A stretch of 64,000 bases of DNA, from assembly GCF_016526145.1 (NCBI RefSeq), contig NZ_JADDUE010000005.1:310001-374000 (forward strand). Direction: 5' to 3'. A program made the position numbers and the translations under genes. Source of the DNA: Saccharopolyspora galaxeae. GTDB taxonomy: Bacteria > Actinomycetota > Actinomycetes > Mycobacteriales > Pseudonocardiaceae. The first letter of the stretch is position 1; every line of letters begins with the position of its first letter. A model generated the notes under the pieces. It was not told the origin of the DNA. It saw only the letters and a program-made list of their open reading frames with translations, and ran no database searches. Shown piece after piece: positions 28,242-36,596 of this stretch.

Positions 28242-29279
28242 CGCGGCGAACCATCGGGTGATCTTCTCATCCGAGGCCCGCAGCCGCCCGTGCGTTTCCA
28301 GCAGCACCAGGTGCGCCAGCGACTCGCGCAGCGCGTGCCGCTTGAGGAACTGCGAAAGCGTCTCGAACGGCCGCGACCAGTGCAGCCGGGTCGTCACGTC
28401 CCAGCCGGTGCTGCCCGGGTTCGCGGCCACCGCGCGTTCGACCTCCGCGAGCCGCTCGCCGTGGTGCTCCAGCAGCGAAGCGACCCGCGCGTCCAGGCCG
28501 CGGAAGCGGTATTCGTGCGCGGGCAGCACCTCGTCGGCGTCGATCTCGCCGACCGCGCGCAGCGAGTCCAGGTAGCGCCCCAGCGGATCGCCGAGCTGGC
28601 CCGGGTACAGCGAGATGTTCGGGCTGATCCGCGGCAGCACGTGATCACCGGACAGCAGCAGCCCGTGCTCGCGCTCGTGGAAGCACAGGTGCCCGGGCGT
28701 GTGCCCCGGCGTCCACACCGCGCGCAGGTCCCAGCCGGGCAGCTCGATGCGGTCGTGATCGGCGATGAGCACTTCCGCGCCGTCTTCGAGCAGGTGGGCG
28801 CGGGACAGGCCGTGCGGTTCACCGACCACGTCCCGGGGCGCGCCCGCGTCGGTCAGCTGCGCCGCTGCGCGGCGGGTGATCGAGTCGGTGAGCGCATCGT
28901 CCGGGCGCACCTGCGCGGCGTCGGCCTCGTGCATCCCGATCCAGGCTCCGGATGCCTCCCGCACCCGCCCGGCCAGCCCGAAGTGGTCCGGGTGCATGTG
29001 CGTGACCAGCACCGCCCGCACGTCCGCGGGTTCGTAACCGGCGGTGCGCAGCCCGGCGACCAGGGCCAGCCAGGAGTCCTCGGCGTCCCACCCGGCGTCG
29101 ACCAGCGCGACGCCGTCGGGCAGCTCGAAGGCGTAGATGAGCGTGTAGCGCAGCGGGTTGTCCGGGATCGGCACCGGGATCGACCAGAGGCCGTCGCGGA
29201 CCTTCTCCACCGGCGGCAGCACGCCGTCCTGCCACGCCTGGCGCTGCCGCGTCCCGGTCACTTGCACCGCGCTGTCCAC
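28227..29279 (-). CDS. MBL-fold metallo-hydrolase
   Basis: A 350-residue metallo-beta-lactamase fold protein. Metal-binding motif THMHPDHFG (about residues 92-100), further His in TPGHTPGHLCF and Asp in LLSGDHVLP, and final His in PAHEYRF. The extra C-terminal helical part (about 260-350) resembles glyoxalase-II-like or LACTB2-like hydrolases acting on thioesters. GTG 29279 follows CGAGGAGG. It stands between the enoyl-CoA hydratase unit and DUF1697, so an acyl-thioester substrate is plausible but unproven. Confidence 0.88.
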   Translation of the reverse strand: MDSAVQVTGTRQRQAWQDGVLPPVEKVRDGLWSIPVPIPDNPLRYTLIYAFELPDGVALVDAGWDAEDSWLALVAGLRTAGYEPADVRAVLVTHMHPDHFGLAGRVREASGAWIGMHEADAAQVRPDDALTDSITRRAAAQLTDAGAPRDVVGEPHGLSRAHLLEDGAEVLIADHDRIELPGWDLRAVWTPGHTPGHLCFHEREHGLLLSGDHVLPRISPNISLYPGQLGDPLGRYLDSLRAVGEIDADEVLPAHEYRFRGLDARVASLLEHHGERLAEVERAVAANPGSTGWDVTTRLHWSRPFETLSQFLKRHALRESLAHLVLLETHGRLRASDEKITRWFAANGRT

Positions 29280-29417
29280 GACCGGCCTCCTCGCTGCATC
29301 GCGGGTTCCTCCGCCGGACTTTAAGAGAGCGTTGTCGGGGGCGGGAGGCATGCTGCCCGCGACGATCATCACTGCGCGTTCCGGAGCGAGCCGGCCGCGG
29401 ACGGCGAGGGGGTTTCC

Positions 29418-29951
29418 GTGCGGCAGCGTCAGATCGCCCTGCTGCGGGGCGTCAACCTGGGCAAACACAACCGCGTGCCGATGGCCGAGCTGCGCGGGGA
29501 AATGGCCGCGCTGGGGTTCGGCGAGGTCGCCACGCACCTGCAGAGCGGCAATGTTGTGTTCTCCGCCACGATCTCCGCGGATGCGGCCGAACAGGTCATC
29601 GCGGAGGGCATCGCGAACCGGTTCGGCATCGAGGTCCCGGTGCTGGTGCGCACCCGCGACGAAATGGCCGCGCTGATCACCGCCGATCCACTGGCCGGTA
29701 TCGCGACCGACCCGGCCAAATACCTCGTCACGTTCCTGTCCGCGAAACCCGATCCGGACCGGTTCGCCGCGCTGGAGCCGCCGGAACCGGAACTCGTGCG
29801 GTTCGGCGAGCGCGAGCTGTTCGTGTGGTGCCCGGACGGGGTGCGCAACACGCGCGTTTCGCAATCCTGGCTGGAGCGGCGGCTCGGGGTTACCGCGACC
29901 TCCCGCAACTGGAGCACGGTCGAGCGCCTGCTGGCCATCGCTGAGGGTTAA
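29418..29951 (+). CDS. DUF1697 family protein
   Basis: A 177-residue DUF1697 protein, recognised by its start [23 protein letters not shown], the motif [11 protein letters not shown] and the end [23 protein letters not shown]. The family is a small alpha/beta fold of unknown biochemical function, widespread in bacteria. GTG 29418 was chosen as the first codon before the conserved block. It is divergent from the MBL gene and the stop overlaps a 10-bp palindrome (GGGTTAACCC). No functional inference from context. Confidence 0.85.
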   Translation: MRQRQIALLRGVNLGKHNRVPMAELRGEMAALGFGEVATHLQSGNVVFSATISADAAEQVIAEGIANRFGIEVPVLVRTRDEMAALITADPLAGIATDPAKYLVTFLSAKPDPDRFAALEPPEPELVRFGERELFVWCPDGVRNTRVSQSWLERRLGVTATSRNWSTVERLLAIAEG

Positions 29952-30090
29952 CCCGCAACCGTTTTCCCCACCGTGCCAGGACGTTCTGCCCTATCCGGCA
30001 CCCGCGCGGGGCGCCGAGGCTGGGACGCGGAGCCACCAGCGGGCGCCGAGCAGCGGTGCTGCCCGCAGCCGATCCGGAGGGGGGCCGCAG

Positions 30091-31968
30091 ATGGGCCGAG
30101 CGGTGGGCATCGATCTGGGCACGACGAACTCGGTCGTCGCCGTGCTCGAAGGCGGCGACGCGACGGTGATCGCGAACTCGGAGGGCTCGCGCACGACCCC
30201 GTCGGTGGTGGCCTTCGCCCGCAGCGGCGAGCTGCTGACCGGGCAGCCCGCGAAGAACCAGGCGGTGACCAACGTCGACCGCACCATCCGGTCGGTCAAG
30301 CGGCACATGGGCACCGACTGGAAGACCACGATCGACGACAAGGCCTACACCGCGCAGGAGATCAGCGCCCGGGTGCTGATGAAGCTCAAGCGCGACGCCG
30401 AGAACTACCTCGGCGAAGAGGTCACCGACGCCGTCGTGACCGTGCCGGCCTACTTCGACGACGCGCAGCGCCAGACCACCAAGGAAGCCGGGCAGATCGC
30501 CGGGCTCGAAGTGCTGCGCATCATCAACGAGCCGACCGCGGCCGCGCTCGCCTACGGCCTGGACAAGGGCGAGAAGGAGCAGACCATCCTGGTCTTCGAC
30601 CTCGGTGGCGGCACCTTCGACGTGTCGCTGCTCGACGTCGGCGAAGGACTCGTCGAGGTGAAGGCGACGTCCGGGGACACCCACCTCGGCGGGGACGACT
30701 GGGACGAGCGGATCGTCGACTGGCTGGTCGAGAAGTTCAAGAGCTCGAACGGCATCGACCTGACCAAGGACAAGATGGCCCTGCAGCGGATCAAGGAAGC
30801 CGCGGAGAAGGCCAAGATCGAGCTGTCCAGCTCCTCCACCACCTCGATCAACCTGCCCTACATCACCGTGGACGCGGACAAGAATCCGCTGTTCCTGGAC
30901 GAGACGCTGTCCCGCGCCGAGTTCCAGCGGATCACCTCCGACCTGCTCGAGCGCACCCGCACACCGTTCAACGCCGCCGTGCGCGACGCCGGGATCTCGG
31001 TGCAGGACATCGATCACGTGGTGCTGGTCGGCGGGGCGACGCGGATGCCCGCGGTCGGCGAGCTGATCCGGGAACTCACCGGCGGCAAGGAACCGCACAA
31101 GGGCGTCAACCCGGACGAGGTCGTGGCCGTCGGTGCCGCGCTGCAGGCCGGTGTGCTGCGCGGCGACGTCAAGGACGTGCTGCTGCTGGACGTGACCCCG
31201 CTGTCCCTGGGCATCGAGACCAAGGGCGGGATCATGACCAAGCTCATCGAGCGCAACACCACGATCCCGACCAAGCGCTCGGAGACCTTCACCACCGCCG
31301 ACGACAACCAGCCCTCGGTGCAGATCCAGGTCTTCCAAGGGGAACGGGAGATCGCCGCGCACAACAACAAGCTCGGCAGCTTCGACCTGACCGGGCTGCC
31401 GCCCGCGCCGCGCGGCGTGCCGCAGATCGAGGTCTCGTTCGACATCGACGCCAACGGGATCGTGCACGTGGGCGCCAAGGACCACGGCACCGGCAAGGAA
31501 CAGTCCATCCAGATCACCGGCGGTTCCGCGCTGCCGAAGGAGGACATCGACCAGATGGTCTCGGACGCCGAGGCGCACGCCGAGGAGGACCGGCAGCGCC
31601 GCGAGGAGGCCGAGACCCGCAACCAGGCGGAAACCCTGGTGTACCAGACGGAAAAGGTGCTCAGCGACAACGACGAGAAGCTGCCCGCCGACGTCAAGGA
31701 CCGCGTGCGCGGCGCGATCGGCGAGACCAACGAGACGCTGCGCGGGCAGGACGTGGCGGCGATCCGCACGGCGTTGGACAAGCTCTCCGCCGAGTCGCAG
31801 TCGCTCGGGCAGGCGCTGTATTCGGATTCCGGTGGTTCGGAAGCAGGCGGCTCCGGGGGCGGTGGTTCGGGGTCCGCCGGTTCGGGGCCCTCGGGCGGTT
31901 CGGCCTCCTCCGACGATGACGTGGTGGATGCCGAGATCATCGACGACAACACCGGCCGGAAGGAGTGA
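30091..31968 (+). CDS. dnaK: Molecular chaperone DnaK
   Basis: A 625-residue Hsp70. The nucleotide-binding domain shows [38 protein letters not shown] and [10 protein letters not shown]. The linker/substrate domain starts at [18 protein letters not shown], followed by the helical lid and a Gly/Ser-rich tail ending DAEIIDD. It folds and protects proteins in the cytoplasm with GrpE and DnaJ. The ATG follows CGGAGGGGGG. Downstream is grpE, but neither dnaJ nor hspR is present and no HAIR or CIRCE element was seen upstream. The operon thus differs from the usual actinobacterial dnaK-grpE-dnaJ-hspR locus and may be a second copy. Confidence 0.97.
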   Translation: MGRAVGIDLGTTNSVVAVLEGGDATVIANSEGSRTTPSVVAFARSGELLTGQPAKNQAVTNVDRTIRSVKRHMGTDWKTTIDDKAYTAQEISARVLMKLKRDAENYLGEEVTDAVVTVPAYFDDAQRQTTKEAGQIAGLEVLRIINEPTAAALAYGLDKGEKEQTILVFDLGGGTFDVSLLDVGEGLVEVKATSGDTHLGGDDWDERIVDWLVEKFKSSNGIDLTKDKMALQRIKEAAEKAKIELSSSSTTSINLPYITVDADKNPLFLDETLSRAEFQRITSDLLERTRTPFNAAVRDAGISVQDIDHVVLVGGATRMPAVGELIRELTGGKEPHKGVNPDEVVAVGAALQAGVLRGDVKDVLLLDVTPLSLGIETKGGIMTKLIERNTTIPTKRSETFTTADDNQPSVQIQVFQGEREIAAHNNKLGSFDLTGLPPAPRGVPQIEVSFDIDANGIVHVGAKDHGTGKEQSIQITGGSALPKEDIDQMVSDAEAHAEEDRQRREEAETRNQAETLVYQTEKVLSDNDEKLPADVKDRVRGAIGETNETLRGQDVAAIRTALDKLSAESQSLGQALYSDSGGSEAGGSGGGGSGSAGSGPSGGSASSDDDVVDAEIIDDNTGRKE

Positions 31969-31974
31969 GCCGGC

Positions 31975-32565
31975 GTGGCGCACGACGAACAGGACCCGCC
32001 GAACGCGCTGCCGATCCCGGCCGAACATCCCCGGCGGCGCCCGACCGTGGTGACCGATCTGATCGGCCCGCCGGAGTCGGCGCGCACCGACGCGCAGGCG
32101 TCCGCCGATCCGGCCGACCAGCTCGACCGGCTGCGCGGCGAACGCGATGAACATCTGGCCTCGCTGCAACGGCTCGCCGCCGAATTCGACAACTACCGCA
32201 AGCGGATGCTGCGGGAGCAGACCGCCAACCTCGATCGCGCGGCCGAAGGGCTGCTGCGGGAACTGCTGCCGGTGCTGGACGCCGTCGAACTCGGCGCCAA
32301 GCACAATCCGGAAGCACTGGGCGCGGTGCACAAGCAGTTGCAGCAGACCCTCGCCGCCGAGGGCCTGCACCGCATCGATCCGCTGGGCGAACCGTTCGAC
32401 CCGGCCGAGCACGAGGCCGCTCCTTCCGACTCCAGCAACGTGATTCCGTTGCACGGCAACGATGTCCAGGCCAACGCCGTGGTCGCCGAGGTGCTGCGCC
32501 CCGGCTACCGCACGCACGGCCGGCTCATCCGGCCTGCGCTGGTGCGCGTCGCCTCCGGTGGTTGA
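31975..32565 (+). CDS. grpE: Nucleotide exchange factor GrpE
   Basis: A 196-residue GrpE. Disordered N-terminal 45 residues, a coiled coil containing LAAEFDNYRKRMLREQ, and the compact C-terminal domain with VLRPGYRTHGRLIRPALVRVA. It exchanges ADP for ATP on DnaK. GTG 31975 lies 6 nt after the dnaK stop, inside the expected ribosome-binding distance of AAGGAG. Sequence in the C-terminal domain (GVxPLGExFDPxxHEA replaced by IDPLGEPFDPAEHEAAPS) is normal. Nothing chaperone-related follows; the next gene is a secreted oxidase under its own promoter. Confidence 0.93.
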   Translation: MAHDEQDPPNALPIPAEHPRRRPTVVTDLIGPPESARTDAQASADPADQLDRLRGERDEHLASLQRLAAEFDNYRKRMLREQTANLDRAAEGLLRELLPVLDAVELGAKHNPEALGAVHKQLQQTLAAEGLHRIDPLGEPFDPAEHEAAPSDSSNVIPLHGNDVQANAVVAEVLRPGYRTHGRLIRPALVRVASGG

Positions 32566-32714
32566 CGACCGGCTTCCGCGAAAGCGATCAACGCGCCGAT
32601 CAATTCATCGGAAAATGCCCAACGAGGAGTCATTCCGAAAGCACGCTGCGCACATGAAAGCCTTCGTTAAACTTTATCGCAGCGTTACGTGACGGTAATC
32701 ATCATGATCGGGTC

Positions 32715-32742
32715 TTGTGAGCTGTTTGCGGGCTACTAAAGT
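32715..32742 (+). promoter_or_regulatory. Candidate promoter of the LPMO gene
   Basis: TTGTGA (32715-32720), 16-bp spacer, TAAAGT (32737-32742), about 60 bp before the ATG. The 150 bp upstream are unusually AT-rich for this genome and contain TTACGTGACGGTAA, a possible regulator site. The start codon has the ribosome-binding site AAAAGGAG. Confidence 0.5.
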
Positions 32743-32804
32743 TCTCCACCCGGAAGGGCCGAAAAGGATTAACCCTTCCGCGGAGAACCCCGAAAAGGAG
32801 TTGC

Positions 32805-33413
32805 ATGACCACGAAGCGCGCAGCGCGCTCGATCGGAATTTCGCTGCTCGGCCTGAGCACCTTGCTGGCGCCCGCGATCACGACCGGCCTCGCTCAGGCG
32901 CACGGTTTCACCGAGAGTCCGCCCAGCCGCCAAGCCGTGTGCGCCAACGGTGCAGCGGGTGACTGCGGGCCGATCCAGTGGGAGCCGCAGAGCGTGGAAG
33001 GCCCCGGGAACTTCCCGCAGCAAGGCCCGGCGGACGGGCATTTGTGCAGCGCGGACAACCCGACGTTCGGGCAGCTCGACGACCCGCGCGGCGGCGACTG
33101 GCCCGCCACGAACCTCGAGCCCGGGCAGAACGTCCAGTTCCACTGGAAGAACACCGCATCGCACCCCACCGAGGCGTACCGGTACTTCATCACCAAGGAC
33201 GACTGGGATCCGAACAAGCCGTTGACCAGGGATCAGCTTGAGCCTGCCCCGTTCGCCACGGTGGACTACGGCGGCAAGACACCCGGCGACACCGAGGTCC
33301 ACGACGTCCGGCTGCCCGCCGGCAAACACGGCAAGCACATGATCTTCGCAGCGTGGGAGATCGCCGACACCGACAACGCCTTCTACAGCTGCTCCGATGT
33401 GAACCTCGGCTGA
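32805..33413 (+). CDS. Secreted lytic polysaccharide monooxygenase (AA10)
   Basis: A 202-residue chitin/cellulose-active copper monooxygenase. Residues 1-32 are a signal peptide (basic start, hydrophobic GISLLGLSTLLAPAITTGLA, cleavage AQA before His33). The mature protein therefore begins HGFTESPPSR, and His33 with His120 (in NTASHPTEAY) forms the histidine brace. The axial aromatic is in AFYSCSDVNL (Phe193). Four Cys suggest two disulfides. A single-domain enzyme without a carbohydrate-binding module. It acts outside the cell on crystalline polysaccharide. Single-gene unit with its own promoter and a strong terminator hairpin downstream. Confidence 0.95.
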   Translation: MTTKRAARSIGISLLGLSTLLAPAITTGLAQAHGFTESPPSRQAVCANGAAGDCGPIQWEPQSVEGPGNFPQQGPADGHLCSADNPTFGQLDDPRGGDWPATNLEPGQNVQFHWKNTASHPTEAYRYFITKDDWDPNKPLTRDQLEPAPFATVDYGGKTPGDTEVHDVRLPAGKHGKHMIFAAWEIADTDNAFYSCSDVNLG

Positions 33414-33439
33414 CCGGCGCCGGACGGCCGTGATTTGCA

Positions 33440-33475
33440 CCGAATCCGGGGCAGCGGCCGATGCCCCGGATTCGG
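33440..33475. terminator. Bidirectional terminator hairpin
   Basis: Perfect 13-bp arms CCGAATCCGGGGC and GCCCCGGATTCGG with a 10-nt loop, 27 bp after the LPMO stop and downstream of the convergent hypothetical gene. Confidence 0.85.
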
Positions 33476-33551
33476 AACCCATTCCCCGAAAATCTGGCCC
33501 GCCCTGGTTTCGGGTTTTCCAGCCGGAAGTTCGCAAATGTTCCCGCGCCCG

Positions 33552-33866
33552 CTACCGCGCCCCATCACCTGCCGATGCCACTGCGGTCTCCACCCAGATC
33601 AAATGCATCTTGCGGCGGCGCCCCAGGCGTGCGCAGGCAGCTTCGACGGAACGGAAACGCACCCGTGCATCGTCCACGGTACTGATCACCTCCGCGCAGT
33701 CGTCGAAGGCCAAACCCCAGTAGCGCACGTACCCGTCTTCGCGCACACCTTCCTCTTCGCACAACGCGAACACCCTCGGCGCGTCGAACGCCACCACCTC
33801 ACGCAACTCCCGCTGAAACTCCGCATCCGACGGCGCCGCCAAGATGCCCGACAGATCCACGTTCAT
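33552..33866 (-). CDS. Hypothetical protein (104 aa)
   Basis: Not recognised. A soluble alpha/beta-looking protein starting MNVDLSGILAAPSDAEF and ending HLIWVETAVASAGDGAR. The middle, RYWGLAFDDCAEVISTVDD, has two short hydrophobic strands, and the C-terminal region is basic. Start taken at ATG 33866 because GGAGGAG lies immediately upstream. It is divergent from the Scr1-type XRE regulator; in actinomycetes such small proteins often accompany XRE/DUF397 pairs, which suggests a shared module. Function unknown. Confidence 0.65.
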   Translation of the reverse strand: MNVDLSGILAAPSDAEFQRELREVVAFDAPRVFALCEEEGVREDGYVRYWGLAFDDCAEVISTVDDARVRFRSVEAACARLGRRRKMHLIWVETAVASAGDGAR

Positions 33867-33896
33867 GGCTCCTCCATCCATGCCTCTACACTGACC

Positions 33897-33949
33897 GCTA
33901 ACACGTTACTGACTAACCGTTAGCTGCCCTAGATCACGATCGGGTGATC
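33897..33949. promoter_or_regulatory. Candidate operators of the XRE regulator
   Basis: Two palindromes in the divergent promoter region: GCTAACACGTTA, CTGAC spacer, TAACCGTTAGC (33897-33924, imperfect) and GATCAC, GATCGG spacer, GTGATC (33932-33949, perfect 6-bp arms). Both lie between the 104-aa gene and the XRE gene, the expected place for autoregulatory sites. Confidence 0.45.
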
Positions 33950-34006
33950 ACTTCGGGGTAAGCCGAGGCGACAGGCACACTGGGGCGCGCGAGGAGGTTG
34001 GTTGCA

Positions 34007-34858
34007 GTGAGAAGCGATCCCGCGTCAACGCGTCGACGCATCGGAGCGGCCCTGCGGCAGTTCCGAAACGAGGCTGGGAAGACAGCCGAGCAGGCAGCCG
34101 AGGAGCTCGGGTGCTCACGCGGCAAGGTAAGCCAAATGGAAGCGGGCATGTACCGCCTCCAACACCGCGACGTGCGGGATCTGTTGCGCTTCTACCGGGT
34201 TCCCGAGACCGAGGTCGAAAACCTGGTAGCGCAGGCGAAGAGCTCGGCGGAACCGAGTTGGTGGGAACCGTACGCCGACATCGTCGAGGACTGGTTCGCC
34301 TTCTTCCTCGGTTCCGAAGGGGAAGCTGCCCGGGAGTTCAACTACGAACAACTCGTCATACCGGGACTTTTGCAGACCAGGGACTACGCCGAAGCTCTTA
34401 CCGAGGCCAGTCGCAGCGTCGCTGCCCAGGACCGCCGAGCCGTCGCCGAGCTCCGCCTGGAGCGGCAGCGGCGGCTGCACGACTCGGCTCCGCTGCGACT
34501 TGACGCCGTTATCGAGGAGTCCGCGTTGCGCCGTCCGGTCGGCGGCGTAGAGATCCTGCGTGGCCAGCTCGCGCACCTCGTGAAGGTGGCCACCTTGCCG
34601 CATGTGCGCATCCAAGTGCTGCCGACTTCGGCAGGTGCCCACAGCGGCATGGATGGGAAGTTCATCGTTCTCGAATTCGCAAGCTTCAGCCCAGGCGTTT
34701 TCCTGGAGGGGCATCCGGTGCTGGGTGCGCGCTACGACGTCGGAGACCCACTGCTGGCGGAGACCTACCTCGCAGTTGCGAAAAGTCTTCGCAACGAGGC
34801 CCTGTCTGAGGAAGACTCACGGGAGTTCATCGAAGCAGTACTCACCGAACTCCCGTGA
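34007..34858 (+). CDS. Scr1-type XRE regulator (HTH + DUF5753)
   Basis: A 283-residue actinobacterial regulator: N-terminal XRE helix-turn-helix (RRIGAALRQFRNEAGKTAEQAAEELGCSRGKVSQMEAG) and a C-terminal DUF5753 ligand-like domain (EPYADIVEDWFAFFLGSE, YEQLVIPGLLQTRDYA). GTG 34007 was chosen since GAGGAGG ends 9 nt before it; the TTG at 33998 is too close. The DUF397 gene begins 13 nt after its stop. Such XRE-DUF397 pairs behave as conserved modules in sporulating actinomycetes (BldB-like/WhiJ-like pairs), often affecting development and antibiotic production, and may work like toxin-antitoxin pairs. Confidence 0.9.
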   Translation: MRSDPASTRRRIGAALRQFRNEAGKTAEQAAEELGCSRGKVSQMEAGMYRLQHRDVRDLLRFYRVPETEVENLVAQAKSSAEPSWWEPYADIVEDWFAFFLGSEGEAAREFNYEQLVIPGLLQTRDYAEALTEASRSVAAQDRRAVAELRLERQRRLHDSAPLRLDAVIEESALRRPVGGVEILRGQLAHLVKVATLPHVRIQVLPTSAGAHSGMDGKFIVLEFASFSPGVFLEGHPVLGARYDVGDPLLAETYLAVAKSLRNEALSEEDSREFIEAVLTELP

Positions 34859-34871
34859 CGAGGAGCAAGTC

Positions 34872-35075
34872 GTGGATCCGTTAAAAATCGACTGGAAGCG
34901 GTCGTCGCGGAGCATGAACCAGGGTGCGTGCGTCGAGGTGGCGGCGTTGCCCAGCGCAGTCCTCGCACGAGACTCGAAGGACCCGCACGGCCCGATCCTG
35001 CGATTCGACCGGCGCCGCTGGACGAGCTTCCTGACCCACCTGGCGGCCGCGGAGCAACCCGCTCGTTCAGAGTGA
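34872..35075 (+). CDS. DUF397 protein (67 aa)
   Basis: Short DUF397 protein: WKRSSRSMNQGACVEVAALP, then AVLARDSKDPHGPILRF and W(T)SFL, which is the full family pattern. GTG 34872 follows GAGGAGC and lies 13 nt after the XRE gene, so both are one transcript. In Streptomyces, DUF397 partners are thought to be antagonised by the neighbouring XRE regulator. Its last codon is inside copy C of the 51-bp palindrome, so the stop codon may come from that element. Confidence 0.88.
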   Translation: MDPLKIDWKRSSRSMNQGACVEVAALPSAVLARDSKDPHGPILRFDRRRWTSFLTHLAAAEQPARSE

Positions 35076-35120
35076 GCGGACCGTTCGTCCGGCTAGATTG
35101 GACGAACGGTCCGTTCACTC
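35070..35120. repeat. 51-bp palindromic element, copy C (best palindrome)
   Basis: 21-nt arms (GAGTGAGCGGACCG... and ...CGGTCCGTTCACTC) match at 20 of 21 positions around the 9-nt centre GGCTAGATT. It overlaps the DUF397 stop codon (35073-35075) and lies upstream of the end of the convergent glycosyltransferase gene. The stem would be a strong bidirectional terminator. Compared with the other copies the centre is on the opposite strand (TAGATTGG versus CCAATCTA). Confidence 0.85.
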
Positions 35121-35139
35121 CTGGAAAGACCTCAGTGGA

Positions 35140-36339
35140 TCAGCCGCCGAGGTGCGCCTCCAAGGCGTCGACACCCGCCGGGGCGCCGCCGGAGTTGCGG
35201 ACGGCCTCGGACATCTTGTGCACGGCGGCGCGGATCTCGGAGGACTCGGCGACTTCCTGCACCGCATCGCGCAGCTGCGCGGCGGTGATCTCGTCGGAGT
35301 CCAGGTACCGCCCGAGTCCGAGTTCCTCCAGCCGCCGCGCGTTGGCCTGCTGCTCCTGCATCTGCGGCACCGCGATCGGCGGCACCCCGTAGTAGAGCGC
35401 CTCCATCGTCGAGTTCATGCCGGAATGCGTGAGGAACGCGCTGGCGTGCCGCAGCACCGCGGGCTGCGGGAAACTCGGGCGGACCTCGAAGTCGTCCGGG
35501 ATCTCGCCGAGTTCGGCGGGCTCGACGACGTTGCCGATGGACATCGCGACCTGCCAGCCGCTGTCCCGGAACGCCTCGATGCAGGTGCGGAAGAAGTCCG
35601 CGCGCTGGTTGAAGATCGTGCCCAGCGAGATGAACAGCAGCGGCTTCACGGAGTCCGCGGGCCGCCAGTCCGACTCCGCGCGCCCGCCGACCGACGGGCC
35701 GATGAACCGGAACCGCTCGTCGAAGGTCTCCACCGCGATCTGGAACTCCGCGGGCAGGAACACCAGGTTCAACGAGGACGGGATGGTCTGCCCGAACCCG
35801 CCGGATTCGGTGGTCACCCCGAACTCGGTCTTGATCTCCGCCAGCCGCGCCTTGAAGTCCTGGAACACCGGGTGTTCCTCGTGGTCGAACGCATCGGCCG
35901 AGTGCTCCCGCAGCAGGTCGCGGAACGAGAAGCGCTCGTTGCCCGCGAAGTGCGGGACCAGCGCCACGTCCGGCACGCCCAGCTTCTCGGCCAGCATCGG
36001 CCCGGAGATCTCGCCGTCGTCGAAGCACACCGCGTCCGGCGGATCCTGCTGGAAGTGCTCGAGCAGCACGGGGAAGTTCTCCCGCAGGTCGGCGAGCCGG
36101 TGCTGCATGAACGGCGCCATCGCTTCCGGGTCGAACGTGCCGCCGAAGTTCGAGGGCAGCTTTGGCATCTCGCTGCCGGTGGGCACCGCGGTCGCGCCCG
36201 CCGCCTCGACCACCGGGGCGAACGCGGCGCCGACGCCGTAGCTGACCCGGTGGCCGCGCCGGACCAGCTCTTCAACGATCGGCAATGTGGGGTTGACGTG
36301 ACCGTGCGCGGGCATGCTGACGAACGCGAAGTGCTTCAT
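35140..36339 (-). CDS. Macrolide-type glycosyltransferase (GT1, MGT family)
   Basis: A 399-residue GT-B enzyme of family GT1. The N-terminal acceptor domain begins MKHFAFVSMPAHGHVNPTLP, with the catalytic His of AHGHVNP. The C-terminal donor domain has FISLGTIF and THSGMNSTMEALYYGVPPIAVPQMQEQ, the sugar-nucleotide signature. Closest by memory to OleD/OleI/Mgt proteins that glucosylate macrolides, often for self-protection. Not inside a visible biosynthetic cluster, so a detoxifying role is more likely than a tailoring one. Preceded by an AT-rich start region and no recognisable neighbour function. Confidence 0.9.
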   Translation of the reverse strand: MKHFAFVSMPAHGHVNPTLPIVEELVRRGHRVSYGVGAAFAPVVEAAGATAVPTGSEMPKLPSNFGGTFDPEAMAPFMQHRLADLRENFPVLLEHFQQDPPDAVCFDDGEISGPMLAEKLGVPDVALVPHFAGNERFSFRDLLREHSADAFDHEEHPVFQDFKARLAEIKTEFGVTTESGGFGQTIPSSLNLVFLPAEFQIAVETFDERFRFIGPSVGGRAESDWRPADSVKPLLFISLGTIFNQRADFFRTCIEAFRDSGWQVAMSIGNVVEPAELGEIPDDFEVRPSFPQPAVLRHASAFLTHSGMNSTMEALYYGVPPIAVPQMQEQQANARRLEELGLGRYLDSDEITAAQLRDAVQEVAESSEIRAAVHKMSEAVRNSGGAPAGVDALEAHLGG

Positions 36340-36505
36340 TTTCCCCTCAGAGCGAGTGAGTGCGCGGGCCGGCGGATGCCTGCCCGCCGCGCGGCCACCG
36401 GCGCTGGCGCCCGCACCTCCATGGTCGCGCAACAGCCGCCACCAATAAAGGTGTTTCTCGCAACTAAATGACTGGGCGACAGGCCGCCGCAAATCCGTCA
36501 CCAGC

Positions 36506-36546
36506 AAAAAAGGCGCCACCGGGACCGCTCTGGTCCCGGTGGCGCC
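36506..36546 (-). terminator. Rho-independent terminator of gltBD
   Basis: Perfect 15-bp arms GGCGCCACCGGGACC and GGTCCCGGTGGCGCC with a 5-nt loop, followed on the minus strand by six T residues (36511-36506). It lies 51 bp after the gltD stop. A textbook intrinsic terminator. Confidence 0.93.
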
Positions 36547-36596
36547 CAGGTGGATCACCGCCCCCGCGCCGAGCTGGCCAGCGCGGAGGCGGTGGC

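Noticed and set aside
29952-30090. HAIR or CIRCE element upstream of dnaK
   Set aside because: No CTTGAGT-N7-ACTCAAG-like or TTAGCACTC-like repeat exists there; only a 10-bp palindrome at the DUF1697 stop.
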